Notes: generated by a model from the letters alone, not told the origin. A stretch of DNA of 64,000 nt from Cryptomeria japonica (GCF_030272615.1 NC_081405.1:468958008-469022007), one strand, 5' to 3'. Positions 24,400 through 37,077 are shown, counted from the first letter of the stretch. Program-made: numbers and translations.

Positions 24400-27065
24400 T
24401 GCAATGCTCTCTTTTTTTCTTTATTTGCATTTTTTGTGTGTTCAAATTTCTCATAGTAATCACAAAATTGAAAATCTAGGCTTGTTGAAGCAATTGAATG
24501 TTTGAAAGGTGAAATAGAAGAGGCTCTAGTTCCACCTATGCCTTTAACTAATGTATTATGAGGAGTACCAACAAACATTCTTGATCCTATCCCACTATCA
24601 CTTGCATGTGTAGTTTTTATAGTCTTTTGACAAGTTTTTTCTAAAGCTGCAAATGATAGATTTGTAGTGGCAGTGGCACTTGATATAGGATTCTAAATAG
24701 TATGAGTATCTACCACTAGTGGCCTCTTGTGAGAGGTATTTTGTTGTTGAACTTGTCCAACACCAAAACAACTAGTATCAGTAGTAGTACCCATGCCAAC
24801 CCCACAAATTGTAGTGGCACTTGGTTGAACACTAATAGGAATACTATCCCCGGATTCCCCACTAGTGGCAGTGGCACTTGATTCACCACCAAAGGGAATA
24901 CCATAGTGTGGTGGTGGTTGTGGATTTGAACCTCTAGCAAATGTAGGTGGACCCTGATGGTAATGAGTAGTACCTTTCCATAATGGATCTAATGAATCAA
25001 GTCCAATGACTAGTTTAATAGGAGCTTTTGATTTTGAATCTAATGGAAGTTAAACCTCAAGTGGAAACCAAATTCCTTCTCCTATGGGACCTAGACCACC
25101 ACCTTCAAAACCCATTTTTCCACAATGTTTGCCCCTTTGCTATATTTTTCTTTCATGGACACATTGAATCCACCTAATATTTTAGGGATTGTAGTAGTTG
25201 TTGGAGTGGCCTCAACCTCATACTCATTTTCATCATCACTCATGTCATATGTTGTTGTGGGATGCTCCATATTCCAAAATTTGATAAACTCTACATCCAC
25301 GTCGATGGACTCAAATTTAGCACTGATCTTTGGTTCACTGAGATTCTTCCTCATAGTCCAAAAATCATTTATTTTGGTTTGAGTCCAAAAACTGTCTTTA
25401 CATTCTTGCAAAATTGTTTTGGGAGTAGATTTGTTAGATGGATTAGCAAATTTTTGGTAGAAATTGTAGGACCTGCTATTTTTGATGCCCTCCTCTGTTG
25501 TCCTTTACGTGTGCAATGCCATAATTTGTGATGAGAATTATTCTATTGAAATGTTATTGTTAGCAGAAATTTTCTCCATCTCTTTTTTTACCTCATCCCA
25601 GGAGTCCATGTTTCTAAGATTTTCTAGCAATGGTTTAATTTCATGTTGACATAACACTGAAGAGTTCCCATTTTTATTAAGCCTTGCTTGAACTAAACCT
25701 ATTTGATCATACTGCCAGAGACCCTCATCACCACAACTAAAAACTATCAAAAAATCATGTGCCATATTGAATGCTTTTCTCTCAAATGTGAACCCTCCAC
25801 ATGAGAAAGGCAAGGAAGGAAATATGCTCTTCTTTTGTTGAACATGAAAGTGCCTATCTATACTCTCCAACTACCATACATATTCTAATGCAAATACCCT
25901 CTCTGTCACATGTATTGGAAGTCTATAGGGTTTTACTGCTGATCCATAAAACCATAATACAATGTATTCTTCCATGAAGAACCATTCAACCAATTGTATT
26001 TGACTTCCAAGTTGAATGCAATTTCTACAAGACACAGACAATCTAGGCATTGAAGTGCTTGTAATTTCATTATACATTGGTGCCAAAAAGAAGTCTACAA
26101 AATGGTTGTAATTATTCCTGTTATCATGCATCCTTATCTTTGGTGTCCATTCATATATTGGACACTCTTTTCTATTCGGAGTCTTCTCATCAATCTTATA
26201 GTTCACAATGTGAAGATTGTTGGTCTCAAACATTGCATGATACTTAGATAGAAGAAGATAGCAAAAGTAGGATGAGAACCTAAATGTCTTACAAGAACCT
26301 TTTTTCATCATTAGTAATTGTTTTTGCATGGATTGAACAACATGCTCAACAAAACTATATCTTACTAGTTGACTTACACAATGGATATTAAAAATCATTT
26401 CAAGAAGGCTAGCACCCACTTCCCTATCATTTTCCAATCTCAGGAAAAATTTCAATAAGGAAATAGTATCCCAAACCCATGGAACAAAAATATTACAATC
26501 ATAAGGAGGCTTATGATTCCAATCCAATAGAGTACCACACATTATTGGAGCTCCGATAAATGAATCTCAATGACTTGGATTGAGACTCTCATAATTCTTT
26601 GCCATCTTTCCTAGGTCAATGTGGATGTTTGAGTTTTGTGCTTCAAACCCTAGGTTCAACAAATGAGCAAATTATTCCTCGTTTATGGATAGAATTTCCT
26701 CTTTTTTATTTTTATTGACAATTTTTTTTTTCTTCATCACAATTTTTGGCACAAACCATGACAAGTTCGGGGCAAGGGAATACTTCAGGTAACACCATGC
26801 TTCCCAATCCATCATCCCATGATGCGATTTTATTTGTTCCCTATTTTAACATTGTGTTGAAAACAATAAATTTTGCCCTCCTTGGATCTGTTGCCTTATT
26901 AGATAGTGCATATCTAATTTCTATGATATGATTTTCACTATGGATAGCAGGGTCATAAATATCATGGTATTAATCAGTGAAACCTGGTGTTTTAACCAGT
27001 TCAGTTAGGTATATATTTTTTTTCACTTGGCTTTCTATTGAACTACTACTTCTCGGTTTCCCCAT
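24400..27065 (-). pseudogene. unidentified long frame E, N-terminal part
   Basis: The probable start is ATG 27063-27065 (MGKPRSSSSIESQVKKN). The frame continues through stops at Trp/Gln-like positions into the longest open stretch, 25871-26542, and then 25538-25870, with CSCGG-type Gly/Phe-rich sequence. It contains KPYRLPIHVTERVFALEYVW (about 25875-25930), which matches EPYRLPRYVFDR of frame D. From 25400 down it becomes Glu/Thr-rich and then Pro/Ser/Thr/Gly-rich low complexity (24600-25000). It reaches EKFEHTKNANKEKKRAL at the element A boundary. The C-terminal coiled-coil part is at 14638-16028. Together about 1,350 codons. No known domain was recognised. It could belong to an older retroelement or be a repeated host-derived gene. 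Confidence 0.62.
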
Positions 27066-27483
27066 CAATGTTACTATTAATAATTGAAAATAATACTAGA
27101 TACAATCCTAAAAATGCTAACCCTCAAATCGAACCATGAGATTAGAAAAAATAAAAAACACGGGTTGTAGGTGTTCTAGATTTTACCCGAAATTTCTATT
27201 TAACTAGATTGGCGCAAACATATTTTGTTACATTCCTCAATCTAGTAGTCATTTTTGAATCTCCTTGGATTTACTAGTTTGTCCATGAAGTGAAATACGA
27301 TTAGGAGTCACTTATTTTGAAAATACTGAAAAGTTCAAAAGTCATACCTAAAGGGCAAAATTTCTAAAATCTTGTTGTAATTTTATAAATTATTATTAAT
27401 ATCTATTCACCGCTGAAGGAGAAAGCATTCATTACTTCAGTCTAAATTTTGAAGATAGTGGACATGTCACCAGACTTGAGTGA
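27066..27483. other. non-coding flank upstream of frame E
   Basis: AT-rich sequence with no LTR boundary, primer site or gene recognised. If E had a promoter on the minus strand it would lie here or in the repeats beyond. Confidence 0.4.
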
Positions 27484-28250
27484 CGAGTCACTTTTCTAGA
27501 CTATTTTTGAAGTCTTTTTAATCCTTTTCAACTTCTGCCCGAAATAGAGCTTTTTAGACTTTATTATAGTTAATTAAATATAAAACATTCAATTATGAGT
27601 GAAGTTCTCACAAACGTGTTTACTTCCCACATTCAGGCCAAAATTCACCCTAAGTTGTTGTTCTATGCTCATCCAATGGATGATGGTATCTGTTGTCAGT
27701 TGTCATGGGTCCCAGGACTTTTGCTTTTTTTTTGGCCATGTCAATAGACACGAGTCACTTTTTGAGAATGGTTTTGAAGACTTTTTAATCCTTTTAAACT
27801 TTTGCCCAAAATAAAGCTTATTAAATTTAATTAAGTATACAATTAGAAATTTAGAATTTAACTATACTTAATTAAATGTTTATCAATTATGGAAGTCTTC
27901 CGTTAGAATTTTGCAAAAAATGTTTATCGTTCCCACATTCGGGCCGAAATACACCTCATGTTGTTGATCTGTGCTCATCCAATAGATGATAGTATCCTTT
28001 GTCAGTTGTCATGGGTCCCATTATACATAGGATTTATGCCACCCAAATGCCACATCACCTAACACTTCATCGTCCCATGGGCCATAACCTCTCTTTCCTA
28101 TTGGTGTTCAATGACATGTGTTTCTAGTGAAAGTTTGCAAAAAAATTTAGAGATCCCACATTTGGCCTAAAATACACCTTAAGTCGTTGATCCGTGCTCA
28201 TCCAACGGATGACAATATCCTTTGCCAGTTGTCATCCAACTCATTATCAA
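27484..28250. repeat. degenerate tandem repeats, about 267-bp unit
   Basis: CGAGTCACTTTT...GAAG.CTTTTTAATCC begins at 27484 and again at 27751 (period 267). The inner block TCCCACATTC.GGCC.AAAT.CACC...GCTCATCCAA.GGATGA occurs three times, at about 27625-27710, 27930-28005 and 28160-28230. A more distant version lies at about 57780-57860. No coding function was seen. Confidence 0.65.
28006..28124 (+). repeat. direct repeat, left copy (partner at 55850-55968)
   Basis: About 118 bp, including ATTATACATAGGATTT.TGCC and CATCGTCCCATGGGCCATA, is repeated in the same orientation at 55850-55968. The two copies lie at similar distances (about 690 and 716 bp) outside the ends of element B, so before B inserted they flanked about 1.4 kb holding a coding fragment. 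Confidence 0.7.
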
Positions 28251-28619
28251 TAGGATTTGAATATGAATTAATTGAATTAAATATATAAATTTATAATGAA
28301 TTAAATATGTAATTTCAAAACTTGCATGATATTTCATTTTTTTATCAATAATTTGTGTATTGTATTACTTGGAAATAAAATATTACAAATATGCATGTAT
28401 AGGTGGTATACTAAAACCACCAGAGTTCTGCCACCACAAAAAACACTCCCAAGGACCAAAACCACCATTCCCAACAAAAAATAAAACCCTAGAATTCCAA
28501 TTCGACGTACGAAAATTTGTAGCAGACATCCTCTCATACATACAAATTTGGGACTGGGGAGAAAAAAAACATGTAACAAAAAGATATAAACAGACAATAC
28601 CAGATACCACCGGCCATAG

Positions 28620-28814
28620 CAGGATTATCCCAAAAATGACCTGTACTCCGAGTCATCATAGAATTCTGAGAGCTTCTTCATTGCTTGGGTAGTCTTGGTC
28701 TCGACCGCAACCCTTGAACCACCTTTGCACGTGTCACTTCATGAAGGACCATTAAACCTCATCACACTGCATCAACCTTGCAAACATTTTGAATGCCTTC
28801 CACCTATGCCAAGT
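28620..28814 (-). pseudogene. decayed coding fragment, downstream part (split by element B)
   Basis: The minus strand from 28814 continues, in the same frame and with stops, the protein-like sequence that ends at 55134 on the other side of element B. It reads KAFKMFARLMQCDEV, then HVQRWFKGCGRDQDYPSNEE. Taking B out with one target copy keeps the frame. I could not identify the protein. The following minus-strand open frame (28334-28597) is hydrophobic and probably a chance frame. Confidence 0.5.
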
Positions 28815-30039
28815 TGTGTGTGTCAAAAGTGGATAAGTATCTGCAAGTTGTAAGACACAACACTTCAATTAAGTCATTGCATGCATGGTTAGACATATAT
28901 AATCATGAATATAAAGAACATAACAAATTGACCTATTGCCTTCTAAAAGATGCGAGTATAGACTTGCTCTTAGATTTGTCTAAGCAATACCAATGACTAG
29001 ACTACACCAAGATGAAGGATTTAATCTATATGAACACAAGATTTAAGCTAAATGTATGCAAAATTAAGCTATATATGCAAGATTAAGCTAGATGAATGAA
29101 GATTAAGCTAGATGAATTCTTGAGCAATCATAATTAAACTAAATATGCAAAAAGCTAAACTAGGATGCAATAATCTCAAAGCACAATATCTTCAATGACT
29201 CTAGAGCAAAAACTGCACAATAAAAATAAATCTCCAGGGTGTTTTGAATGAGAGATGAAGGCTTAATTTATAGAGAGTCAAAAGAGAGACCAACAATCAA
29301 GATCAATTAACAATGAGCAGTTGAGATTATTCGAGAAAAAGAACAATTTAGCATAATTGAAATAATTGAGAGATCAGATTCAGTTAATCTTGAGATAGAT
29401 TCCAATTATAGCTTTATTGAATGCATTCAGATTATAAGTTCGAGTTTGCATCGAAGATAAATTTAGGTTGATTCCATGCACTTGAGATAAAAATTGTCAA
29501 TTCCATGCACGTTTATTTAATTTGCTCAATATTTTTATTTAGAAAAGGGCTTTTCAATATAACTGAACTTCTTTCCTCAAAAGCTTTGAGTTTTAATTTT
29601 AGAGAAAATGATTAATTCAATTTAATTGTTTTTTCTGATTTCTCAAGTTATCTCAATTTTAGAAAAAGAAATATCTTAAGTTTGATTTCTTCTCTCAATT
29701 TAATTCTTTTCTTTTGTTTTCAATTTAACTCTTTTTTTGCAGATTAATTCCTTTTTTTGTGATTAATCTATCTTTGTAAATTAATTCTCTTTTTTTGTAA
29801 ATTAAATGGCAAATTTATTTATTAATTAAATATGCTAGGATACTTAATTAAATAAAATAGGATAATAGATCAAAATGATTTAATTAATATAGAGTGATTT
29901 ATTTTCCATCTAACATTAATGATTGAAGAATTAATTAATTAGGTGCTCAAGGTTGATTTAATTGCCTTTGGTTAGGAACTTGGTGATGTTGTCGAGATTA
30001 GGGGCCCATTATTTAGGTGACCATTTTTAGGATATTACA
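28815..30039 (-). repeat. element B 3' LTR
   Basis: 1,225 bp. On the plus strand it starts TGTGTGTGTCAAAAG and ends TTTTAGGATATTACA. It lacks about 30 bp (TTGGATTGATTTAATTAATT region) found at about 54943-54975 in the other LTR. Confidence 0.9.
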
Positions 30040-30052
30040 TTTGCCCCTCTTT
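30040..30052 (-). other. element B polypurine tract
   Basis: The minus strand reads AAAGAGGGGCAAA immediately before the LTR start TGTAATATCC. Confidence 0.8.
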
Positions 30053-30195
30053 GAATTAATGTGCGAGAAGCATGTTGGTTCAAAGAATAGTTGATGTCAA
30101 ATAGATATCAGTTCTGAACTTGATGAATCACAAACTGATGAAGAGCGAGATGTTCAGCTTGATTTGAAGCAATGAAACTGAATAGATTGATCAAA

Positions 30196-30415
30196 GTGAT
30201 GTCGGTCCTGAACTTGATTGATCAAGAAACAAGTATCAATCAAGAAATTGATTGAACTAGATTGAGCAAGAGATGCAACCGATTCTGAAATTGATTGAAC
30301 AAGAACTACTGAGAGAGAGATAAAACCGATTCCAAACTTGATTGAACAAGAATCAACTGAGCAAAGTGAATCGATTCCAAACTTGATTGAACAAGAATCG
30401 ATTAGCAAGAGAACT
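30196..30415. repeat. about 45-bp degenerate tandem repeat near the polypurine tract of element B
   Basis: CGATTCCAAACTTGATTGAA-type units start at about 30203, 30280, 30327 and 30372, with a weaker unit near 30240 (steps of 45-47 bp between the last three). The repeat gives rise to a Ser/Ile-rich minus-strand open frame (30154-30480) with repeated DSCSIKFGI, which I regard as a by-product. Tandem repeats in this place are known in Tat/Ogre elements. Confidence 0.7.
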
Positions 30416-31626
30416 TTTCCAGCTTGATTTGATATGATGAAACTGAACACTGATTTGAAGATTGATTTAGATAAGGACAAAGATTGATATCCCCCTAGAG
30501 ATTGCTTTATTTGACATCGAATAATCCAACTTGATATGACGTGCTTTAGTTAAGATGCCTCTAGTAACAAGGTTTAATTAATTTTCTTTGTTTGAAAAGA
30601 TTTTTGCTCGACTTTGTGAAGAGGATTTGAAAAATTTCATGAATTTTGATGATGATGATCACTGAAAAGGTGTAATGAGTATTCCCCCTTGGGAGTGAAA
30701 TAGAAATTTAGCGAGGGTACAACAATTTTAGGCAATTTTTAGTGATGATAATTATTTGAGCATGAAGATTGATGTTGAAGATTAAAATCAGAGTTGATTT
30801 GAGAATTAGAAATGAATTGAGCATAAAACAATTCAAAAATTGACTTGAGGATGAAAGTGCTAAGTGGTCAACGTCATGAAATTTTGACTAGAAAATTGAT
30901 GTCATATTTTGATTTTGATCCTGAAAATGGACTCAGGACAACCGATTTAGCTTAGGGAACAAGATTTATGTCCATTAGAGCAAGTTTAAACATTAGGGTT
31001 TGGGCAATATAAGTGGTTCAATGTGTCATTGTCAATTCATTTTTACCTCTCAAACTTTAAAATTTGAAAAACCTCCTGCGAAGAAAAATTGTCATTCTGA
31101 TTTAGAAGCATTGATTTGAGCGCTAAAGACATCATAATCAACCGTGAAACTATGACCCAACATAGGTGATCGATATTTAGCCTTTGTATTTCTTAATTTT
31201 TGATTTTTTGTTGAATTTTTGTATTTTTAATTTCGTTCAAAACTCATTTATATCATTTTGTCGTGTGGTTTAATACCATTTCTCATACGAGTATTCGTCC
31301 TTTTGTATTTTTTCATTTGAGCAAGTAGGGTTTATCGTCTGATGTATACCCTTGCTTCATATGAAATTGTTCTTGATTGACAATTTTATCGTGCAATGAG
31401 TATTAAATTATCGTATGATAGTGTTTACTCGTGCGTGGCTTATTGTTTTCTTGTATGAGTTTCTGCTTGTCTATGGAAACTCGTATGGAAAATAACAAGT
31501 ATTTTTTAAGCTATAAACAACAATTTTTTATTTTAAATGTTGTATATTTGGATTCTATAGCATGTTAATGACATTCTTAGTGCAAATTTGATCATGTACT
31601 GATGATTTAGATGTTTAATTTTGCAG
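30416..31626. other. non-coding region upstream of the antisense PMD frame
   Basis: AT-rich, no gene recognised. Clusters of CTCATACGAG-like and TATCGTATGATA motifs at 31282-31490 resemble those in the element's gag leader (52141-52455). TTTAATTTTGCAG ending at 31626 looks like a 3' splice site just before the PMD reading frame, so an upstream exon or leader may exist here. Confidence 0.4.
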
Positions 31627-33494
31627 ATTCAGTTTCTTGATATTCTTTTTCGGTGTACATTTCCGTCGAGGATGAGGCCGGTTTGTGAGTTATCAGATGA
31701 AGAGAGAGGTCATATTGGTTTGTGTGGATTTAGATACCTATTACAGATGCCCGATATCCGTGTGAATCACAGTATGTTGATTTCTTTAGTTGAGTGTTTT
31801 CATCCAGAGCATAACACCTATTTATCGGTTGGAGAGATGACAATCACGTCATAGGATATATATAGGATTTTGAGGATTTTGTTTGCTGGAGATAAGGTTG
31901 ATTATGATTCTACTCCATGACCTGGTATTTTGGCATTGAGACAAATATTCCATGATGAGACTATTCTTGATTGTGCTATTACATGGGATGATTTAATGAG
32001 AAAATATGGTGCACAATACCCTCTGGCTTGCATTTTGGCAGGTATGATTGGTTGTTTTGTGATGCCTGATAGGGGACAACATGGATTTATATGTGGTTGG
32101 GGCCGAATGCTTGAGAGGTTGTTGACTCATCCAATGAGATTAGAGTGGGGATCATGCTTACTCGCTAATATGTATCATGAGATGCATGAGATTGTGTAAC
32201 GGGAGGGGAAGAGCAGGGCAGAAGGAGTGTTAATTTTGCAGATATGGGCATGGGAGCACATCCCAATATGCAGACCTATTGTAGATGATTCTAGAGAGGT
32301 ACACTAGCCTATTGTATGTTGTTATCCAGGTTATGATACTTAGCCCCACCTGGGCAAGATTGACTATTGGAGGAGGCAGTTGGATGATTTGATTATTATA
32401 GTATGGAGAACATATAGGGGTTTAGAGTTATGGGATGATTGGAGAGCACAAAGGAAGGATATGTTTATGACTTGACCTTTTATTGGCAGATTGGTGTCTA
32501 TCATTGAGCGATTTGTAGTATCTAGGGTGATGAGATAGTATAGGAGATCATAGAGTATATCACAAGAGTTCACACCATATGCTCGATATGGGGAGGAGGA
32601 GAGATGAGGATGGGCACTGAGACTGTCATATGCACTGAGCATGTAAGAGTTAGTGGGTTTACAACCACAGATATGGGATTATCTAGAGGATGTGGCAGAT
32701 GCGGGGGAATTGCCCCAATATAGAGATTGGTTTGAGAGACATCCTTTTCCTCAATTTATAGATCCAAGAGAGCATGCACCTCTTATAAAGGAGGTTGAGG
32801 AGGATGCACCAGCACACGTATAGGAACCAGGTCAATACAGGGATGAGGGCAGGTACAGGGACAGAGAGATGCACCTAGGTAGATAGGAGGTGATCTTGGT
32901 GGTAGTAGTAGTAGGGTACCAGCAGGAGGTAGATAGTGACAGAGAGGGGAGGGTGGATCCTTAGGAGATGTTGGGGTTGAGGCTGGTAGTGCTAGGGGAG
33001 AAGAGCTTGGAGGTGATGAGGAGAGAATGGCTCCTAGGAAGGTTAGGCAGCAAAGAGATGAGAAGGGAGAGGGAGAGGGGGATTTTGGGAGAGAGCAGGG
33101 AGGCAAAGATGTAGTACGGTCTTTGAGATCAAGGTTGACAGGTTCATAGTCACAATTGAAAGTGGCATAGACACAGCTTGCAGAGACAGACTGACAACTT
33201 GTTGAGATTAGAGTTGAGCACGATCAACAACTTGTAGAGGTGAGATCAAAGAAAGATCAACAACTTGCAGAGGTGAGAGAAGAGTGAGATGCTCTTTAGT
33301 GATAGGTTTTGCATTAGACAAGTCATGTATCTTATTATGTTGTAGCTTATAGTGTAGCGGTCCCAGTAGCACAACAGGTTGTTTTGTATTCTTAGTATAT
33401 GCCTCGATCTAAGGGAGCTAGGGCACCCAGACAGGATGTCGGTTAGTAGGCACCACCTCCTCCACCCAATAATGAGGGAGAGGTAGAGAGCTAG
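31627..33494 (+). pseudogene. PMD (plant mobile domain) frame, antisense in element B
   Basis: It opens with RMRPVCELSDEERGHIGLCG and continues YLLQMPDIRVNHSMLISLVE, then HPEHNTYLSVGEMTITS. This is the arrangement of the plant mobile domain found in MAIN/MAIL-type proteins and in many transposons. The middle (31930-32199) has GWGRMLERLLTHPMRLEWGS and then AWEHIPICRP. The tail is Gly/Arg/Glu-rich with QLAE/QLVE heptads and ends at TAG 33492-33494. There are more than ten in-frame stops, mostly TAG at Trp or Gln positions, and a frame change near 32950. It lies between integrase and the 3' LTR on the strand opposite to gag-pol, preceded by a splice-acceptor-like site. The role of PMD in such elements is not settled. 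The Pro-rich minus-strand frame at 32783-33106 is its shadow. Confidence 0.82.
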
Positions 33495-35039
33495 ATTTGT
33501 TATATCTCCTAGATTTTGTTATATACCCCATTTTTTGTAGCCTGTATGATTCTTGCTCCAATGAGACATTGTGTATGACAGTTGACATCATTTGTACTCT
33601 TAGACACTTAGATTATGATGATATATACGAGCTCTTGATTTGATTTAATCATACTTGTGTTGATTAATTATGAGATGTCTTTCTATATGCTTTATTCTAT
33701 ATGTATGCATATCTTTTCAGTATGGATGAATGTAATGGAGATGAATATGGATGTTTGTTTTTGTGTTTCTTCTTTTTCATATGCAAATAAATGATGAAAA
33801 TGAGTAACTACTAATGCAAATGTTTATTTTTTTATGCAATAATATGAATGCAAATAAATATATAATAAAATGTATGGATCTATATAATATATTCATGTAT
33901 TCAGCTAACATCTCAATACAAAAGTACTCGATCAGAGAAATGATGATGAAAAAGAAGACCACTTAGCTGAGAAATGATGATTGCTTCAAACTCTCATTCA
34001 AAAGATAAAGAGATCATTGTTATCATGTTGAAATCACCTGAAATGCATAAAATTTAGAATGAATGCAACCTAAACTTAGTCACTGAATTTAGTATGCTTA
34101 ATTTTCATCATTGAGATTTTTACAAATACAATAGACAAAATAGAGTTCCTTTCTTTCATATGAAATATTAATTATCTTGTCCACAATGACCCTTTTTTCA
34201 TTCATATCCTTGGACAAACTACACATGCATCTAGATTGCACATTAAAGAAATTCCCTCAAAACAGACAAAGAAATGACTCCAACCTCCCTGTAGCATACC
34301 AATAAGTGAAGTAGAGGTATGTGTGGTGATTTCACCTTGATGTGAAGGCACTTATCATAGACACCTAGCTGATTAGATGTTTCCAGCTCATCAAAATCAT
34401 TCTTACAATCAGAAAACAAAGAAAAGTATTATGCCCCCAATCCTTGCTCCTCTTAGTCAAGATAGACTTCCTCAAGTTACTCAGAGGGAATAATAATTGA
34501 AAACCAATGTAAAAGACAACACACAAAGAAAATTTCAATCATATCTCAAACACTTTAGTGACTATTTTCAGTAGTCTTGTTTTGCTTGTTTACTCAGTGA
34601 TAAAACTCTTCAATTGTTTGGAGATAGATGACTAACTCAGAGTGGATAACCTAGTACAACCGATAGAAAGATGACTTGGTTGAACTCCTTAGAACATGTA
34701 AATTGATCAGTCAATTACCCTAAGACTAGGACATTGATTGGTTTCAAGCCATGAGAGATCCAAAAGAACCAGATGTCACAAAAGTGACCAAAAGATATGT
34801 ACAAGCGAAAGAAAAGATGCAGGAAAGCGGAAATGAAAATAGGAAATACCAAACTTGCATTGATAGATGGAGTGTTTGAGTACAAGAGGCACCTGTTTAC
34901 CAGGTTTTCACCTGCTTGATAGTTTTATTTTATTTTATTTTATTTTATTCTATTTTATTTTTTATTTATTTATTTATTTATATTTTTTTTTATGTTTTTC
35001 AAGACTTTTTAGCTATATAGGCTGTTGGAGTAGAGAATA
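33495..35039. other. non-coding region between PMD frame and integrase end
   Basis: It lies where the two oppositely read genes converge. It is AT-rich with no recognised gene. It includes the ATTTT microsatellite annotated separately. A minus-strand open frame at 33777-33962 is Ile/Phe/Tyr-rich and looks like chance. Confidence 0.45.
34924..34986. repeat. (ATTTT)n / (ATTT)n microsatellite
   Basis: About 60 bp of tandem TTTTA units grading into TTTA units, just beyond the end of element B integrase. Confidence 0.9.
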
Positions 35040-35352
35040 CTAATTGAAGAATTTCTTCAAGTGAATGGTGTTGATTGGTTCATGAAGTTGTTCTCCTTCC
35101 AATGTTGAGAGTTGATAGGCACTAGAGCCAAAGACTGCAATAACGATGTAGGGACCAAACTAGTTGGGTTCAAACTTCCCTTTGTTGTCTCGAAACTATT
35201 GATTTTTAGGATTTTCTCTCAAAACAAGGTCACCAACCTGAAATTCTCTTTGTCAAACTTTCTTTTTATAACCTCTAGAAATTCTCTTTTGGTACACTCT
35301 CAAATGATCAAACGCCACTTGTCGACCTTCATCTAGCGACTCGAGTTCTTGT
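35040..35352 (-). pseudogene. element B integrase, C-terminal end (beyond element C)
   Basis: The minus strand reads DEGRQVAFDHLRVYQKRISR and then a GDLVLRENP-like and FEPNWFGPYIVIAVF segment, ending LKKFFN at a stop 35040-35042. This is the C-terminal DNA-binding part of a gypsy integrase. It continues the frame that stops at 42716 and is separated from it by element C. Confidence 0.8.
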
Positions 35353-36835
35353 TGATAACTTAATGATGAAAGAATAGTACCAAACCAGCACTTGGGGGGG
35401 TGAATCAGTATAGGCAAAAACACAACCTTAATCGGTTTGTCAACTAACACTTATGCACTCACAGACAAACAACAGCATTGGTCCTTCAACAGAGTTCAAC
35501 CAGCAAAACCCAGTGTGACTGAGACAAGCAAAAACTAGTTGACACTTATCTTCTCATATAATCTAACTCTTCATTCCTATTTCATCCTAATGCATGAACA
35601 GGCAATCTACCATCAAAGATGTACATATTATAGCAAGATCAACATGCGTCACCACTTAATCAGAAAACAATCATAACATCACATGAAGAAAGAATCACAC
35701 ATGACACACATATTTTTCACGTGGAAACCCAACTATGAAAAACCACGGTGGGGATGAATACCCACAAGCTTGTTTTTGAACTCTTTGGAAGTCCGCTTTG
35801 TTAGGAGCCTTGTCCGGTTAAAGACAGATACAATAGGTTCTATTAGGAATCAATCCTGTTAGGGATCACCCGGTTAAGGGATGGCTACAATACTCGGTTA
35901 AGGGTTAAACCATGTTAAGGGTACCTTGTTAGAGGATTTCAAGAACTCAATAGCTAAAGGATATCAATGACTCAGTAGCTTTGAGTTACCCTATTAAAGG
36001 AATTTCAACAAGCCGATTAAGGCTACCTTGTTAGGGGATTTCACAACTATTGAAGTGGTTAAAGATCAATAGGTATATCAATGACCTGATAATAGCACTC
36101 AATTCCAATACAGATCCACTTAAGCTCCTCTTCACCTTCTGCACTTACACTCTATAGATATAACTTCTCTCTTCTGGTCTAGCAAGAATCACATATCTCT
36201 TATCTTAGATATACATGCACAACTTTTGCCAACAACCTTTGAAAGAATCACAACATCAGACAACAGACAGGTCAGTAGCATAAACCCTAAACCCTAGACC
36301 TGTTAGGTAAAGGAATTCAAACGGTTCAATCCTTACTGTTGATCATACTATATTGAATGCAACAATCTTGATCCAATCTCAAGACATTCTCCATCATTCA
36401 TTTTCCATCGATTTCATGGCGGCTGATAACCCATCAAACGTTATCACCGTTTACAGACTTCACACATTCCCAAGGTAGATAGGAACACTCTTCTTTATGC
36501 AAGATCCTTCACACGCACAAGGCTTACGTGGTAACACTATCTATTTTTTGTTATCATGGTAAATTCATCACATAAAGTCACCTTGAAGCACTCCAACCAA
36601 AAACCCTGAAGTTGAGACCACCAACCGGTAGTCATGCACTACTTCCATGTGTCGGTTCCCATAACCTTATGCCGCTTCACCTTGAATAAGCACACCGCTT
36701 CACTTTGGTACAAATACTAGTTCACTGTGTTATACCGGTTCTTACATATGTCGATTCACACCTCTTCAGTGTATTGACATCAATGACAACATACAATGTC
36801 ATTATGTCCACATACCAGTTCACATAATGCCAACA
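35353..36835 (-). repeat. element C 3' LTR
   Basis: 1,483 bp, starting TGATAACTTAATGATG and ending CATAATGCCAACA on the plus strand. It contains the CACGTGGAAACCC...AAAACCACGGTG box at 35718-35752. A double CCCTAAA near 36285 is part of the LTR, not a telomere. Confidence 0.92.
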
Positions 36836-36849
36836 ATCTCCCCCTTTGG
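36836..36849 (-). other. element C polypurine tract
   Basis: The minus strand reads CCAAAGGGGGAGAT directly before the 3' LTR start TGTTGGCATT. Confidence 0.88.
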
Positions 36850-37077
36850 CATTGATGGCAATATACGAAGATATCTCTCTGCTAACTCATCATCTCCCCA
36901 ATTTCTGCAAATATCTTCTCCGCTACACTTCTTCTCCCCCTTTGACAACAATGTCAAAGTGGAGGCACACACATCCCTGTTCCATTATGATGCTCCCCCT
37001 GAGGAGTAACATCCTTCAAGACATCAAACAAAAAAAACTTGACTATTCAATACCTGACTGATGTGGAACAAATACTT
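36850..37077. other. element C 3' untranslated spacer
   Basis: Short non-coding stretch between the pol stop and the polypurine tract. Nothing further recognised. Confidence 0.6.

Noticed and set aside
30154-30480. Ser/Ile-rich minus-strand open frame with internal repeats
   Set aside because: The protein repeats merely mirror the 45-bp DNA repeat next to the polypurine tract.
32783-33106. Pro/Ser-rich minus-strand open frame
   Set aside because: It is the antisense shadow of the Gly/Glu/Arg-rich tail of the PMD frame.
36280-36300. CCCTAAACCCTA as telomere-like sequence
   Set aside because: Only two units, present at the same place in both element C LTRs (again near 42160), so it is part of the LTR.
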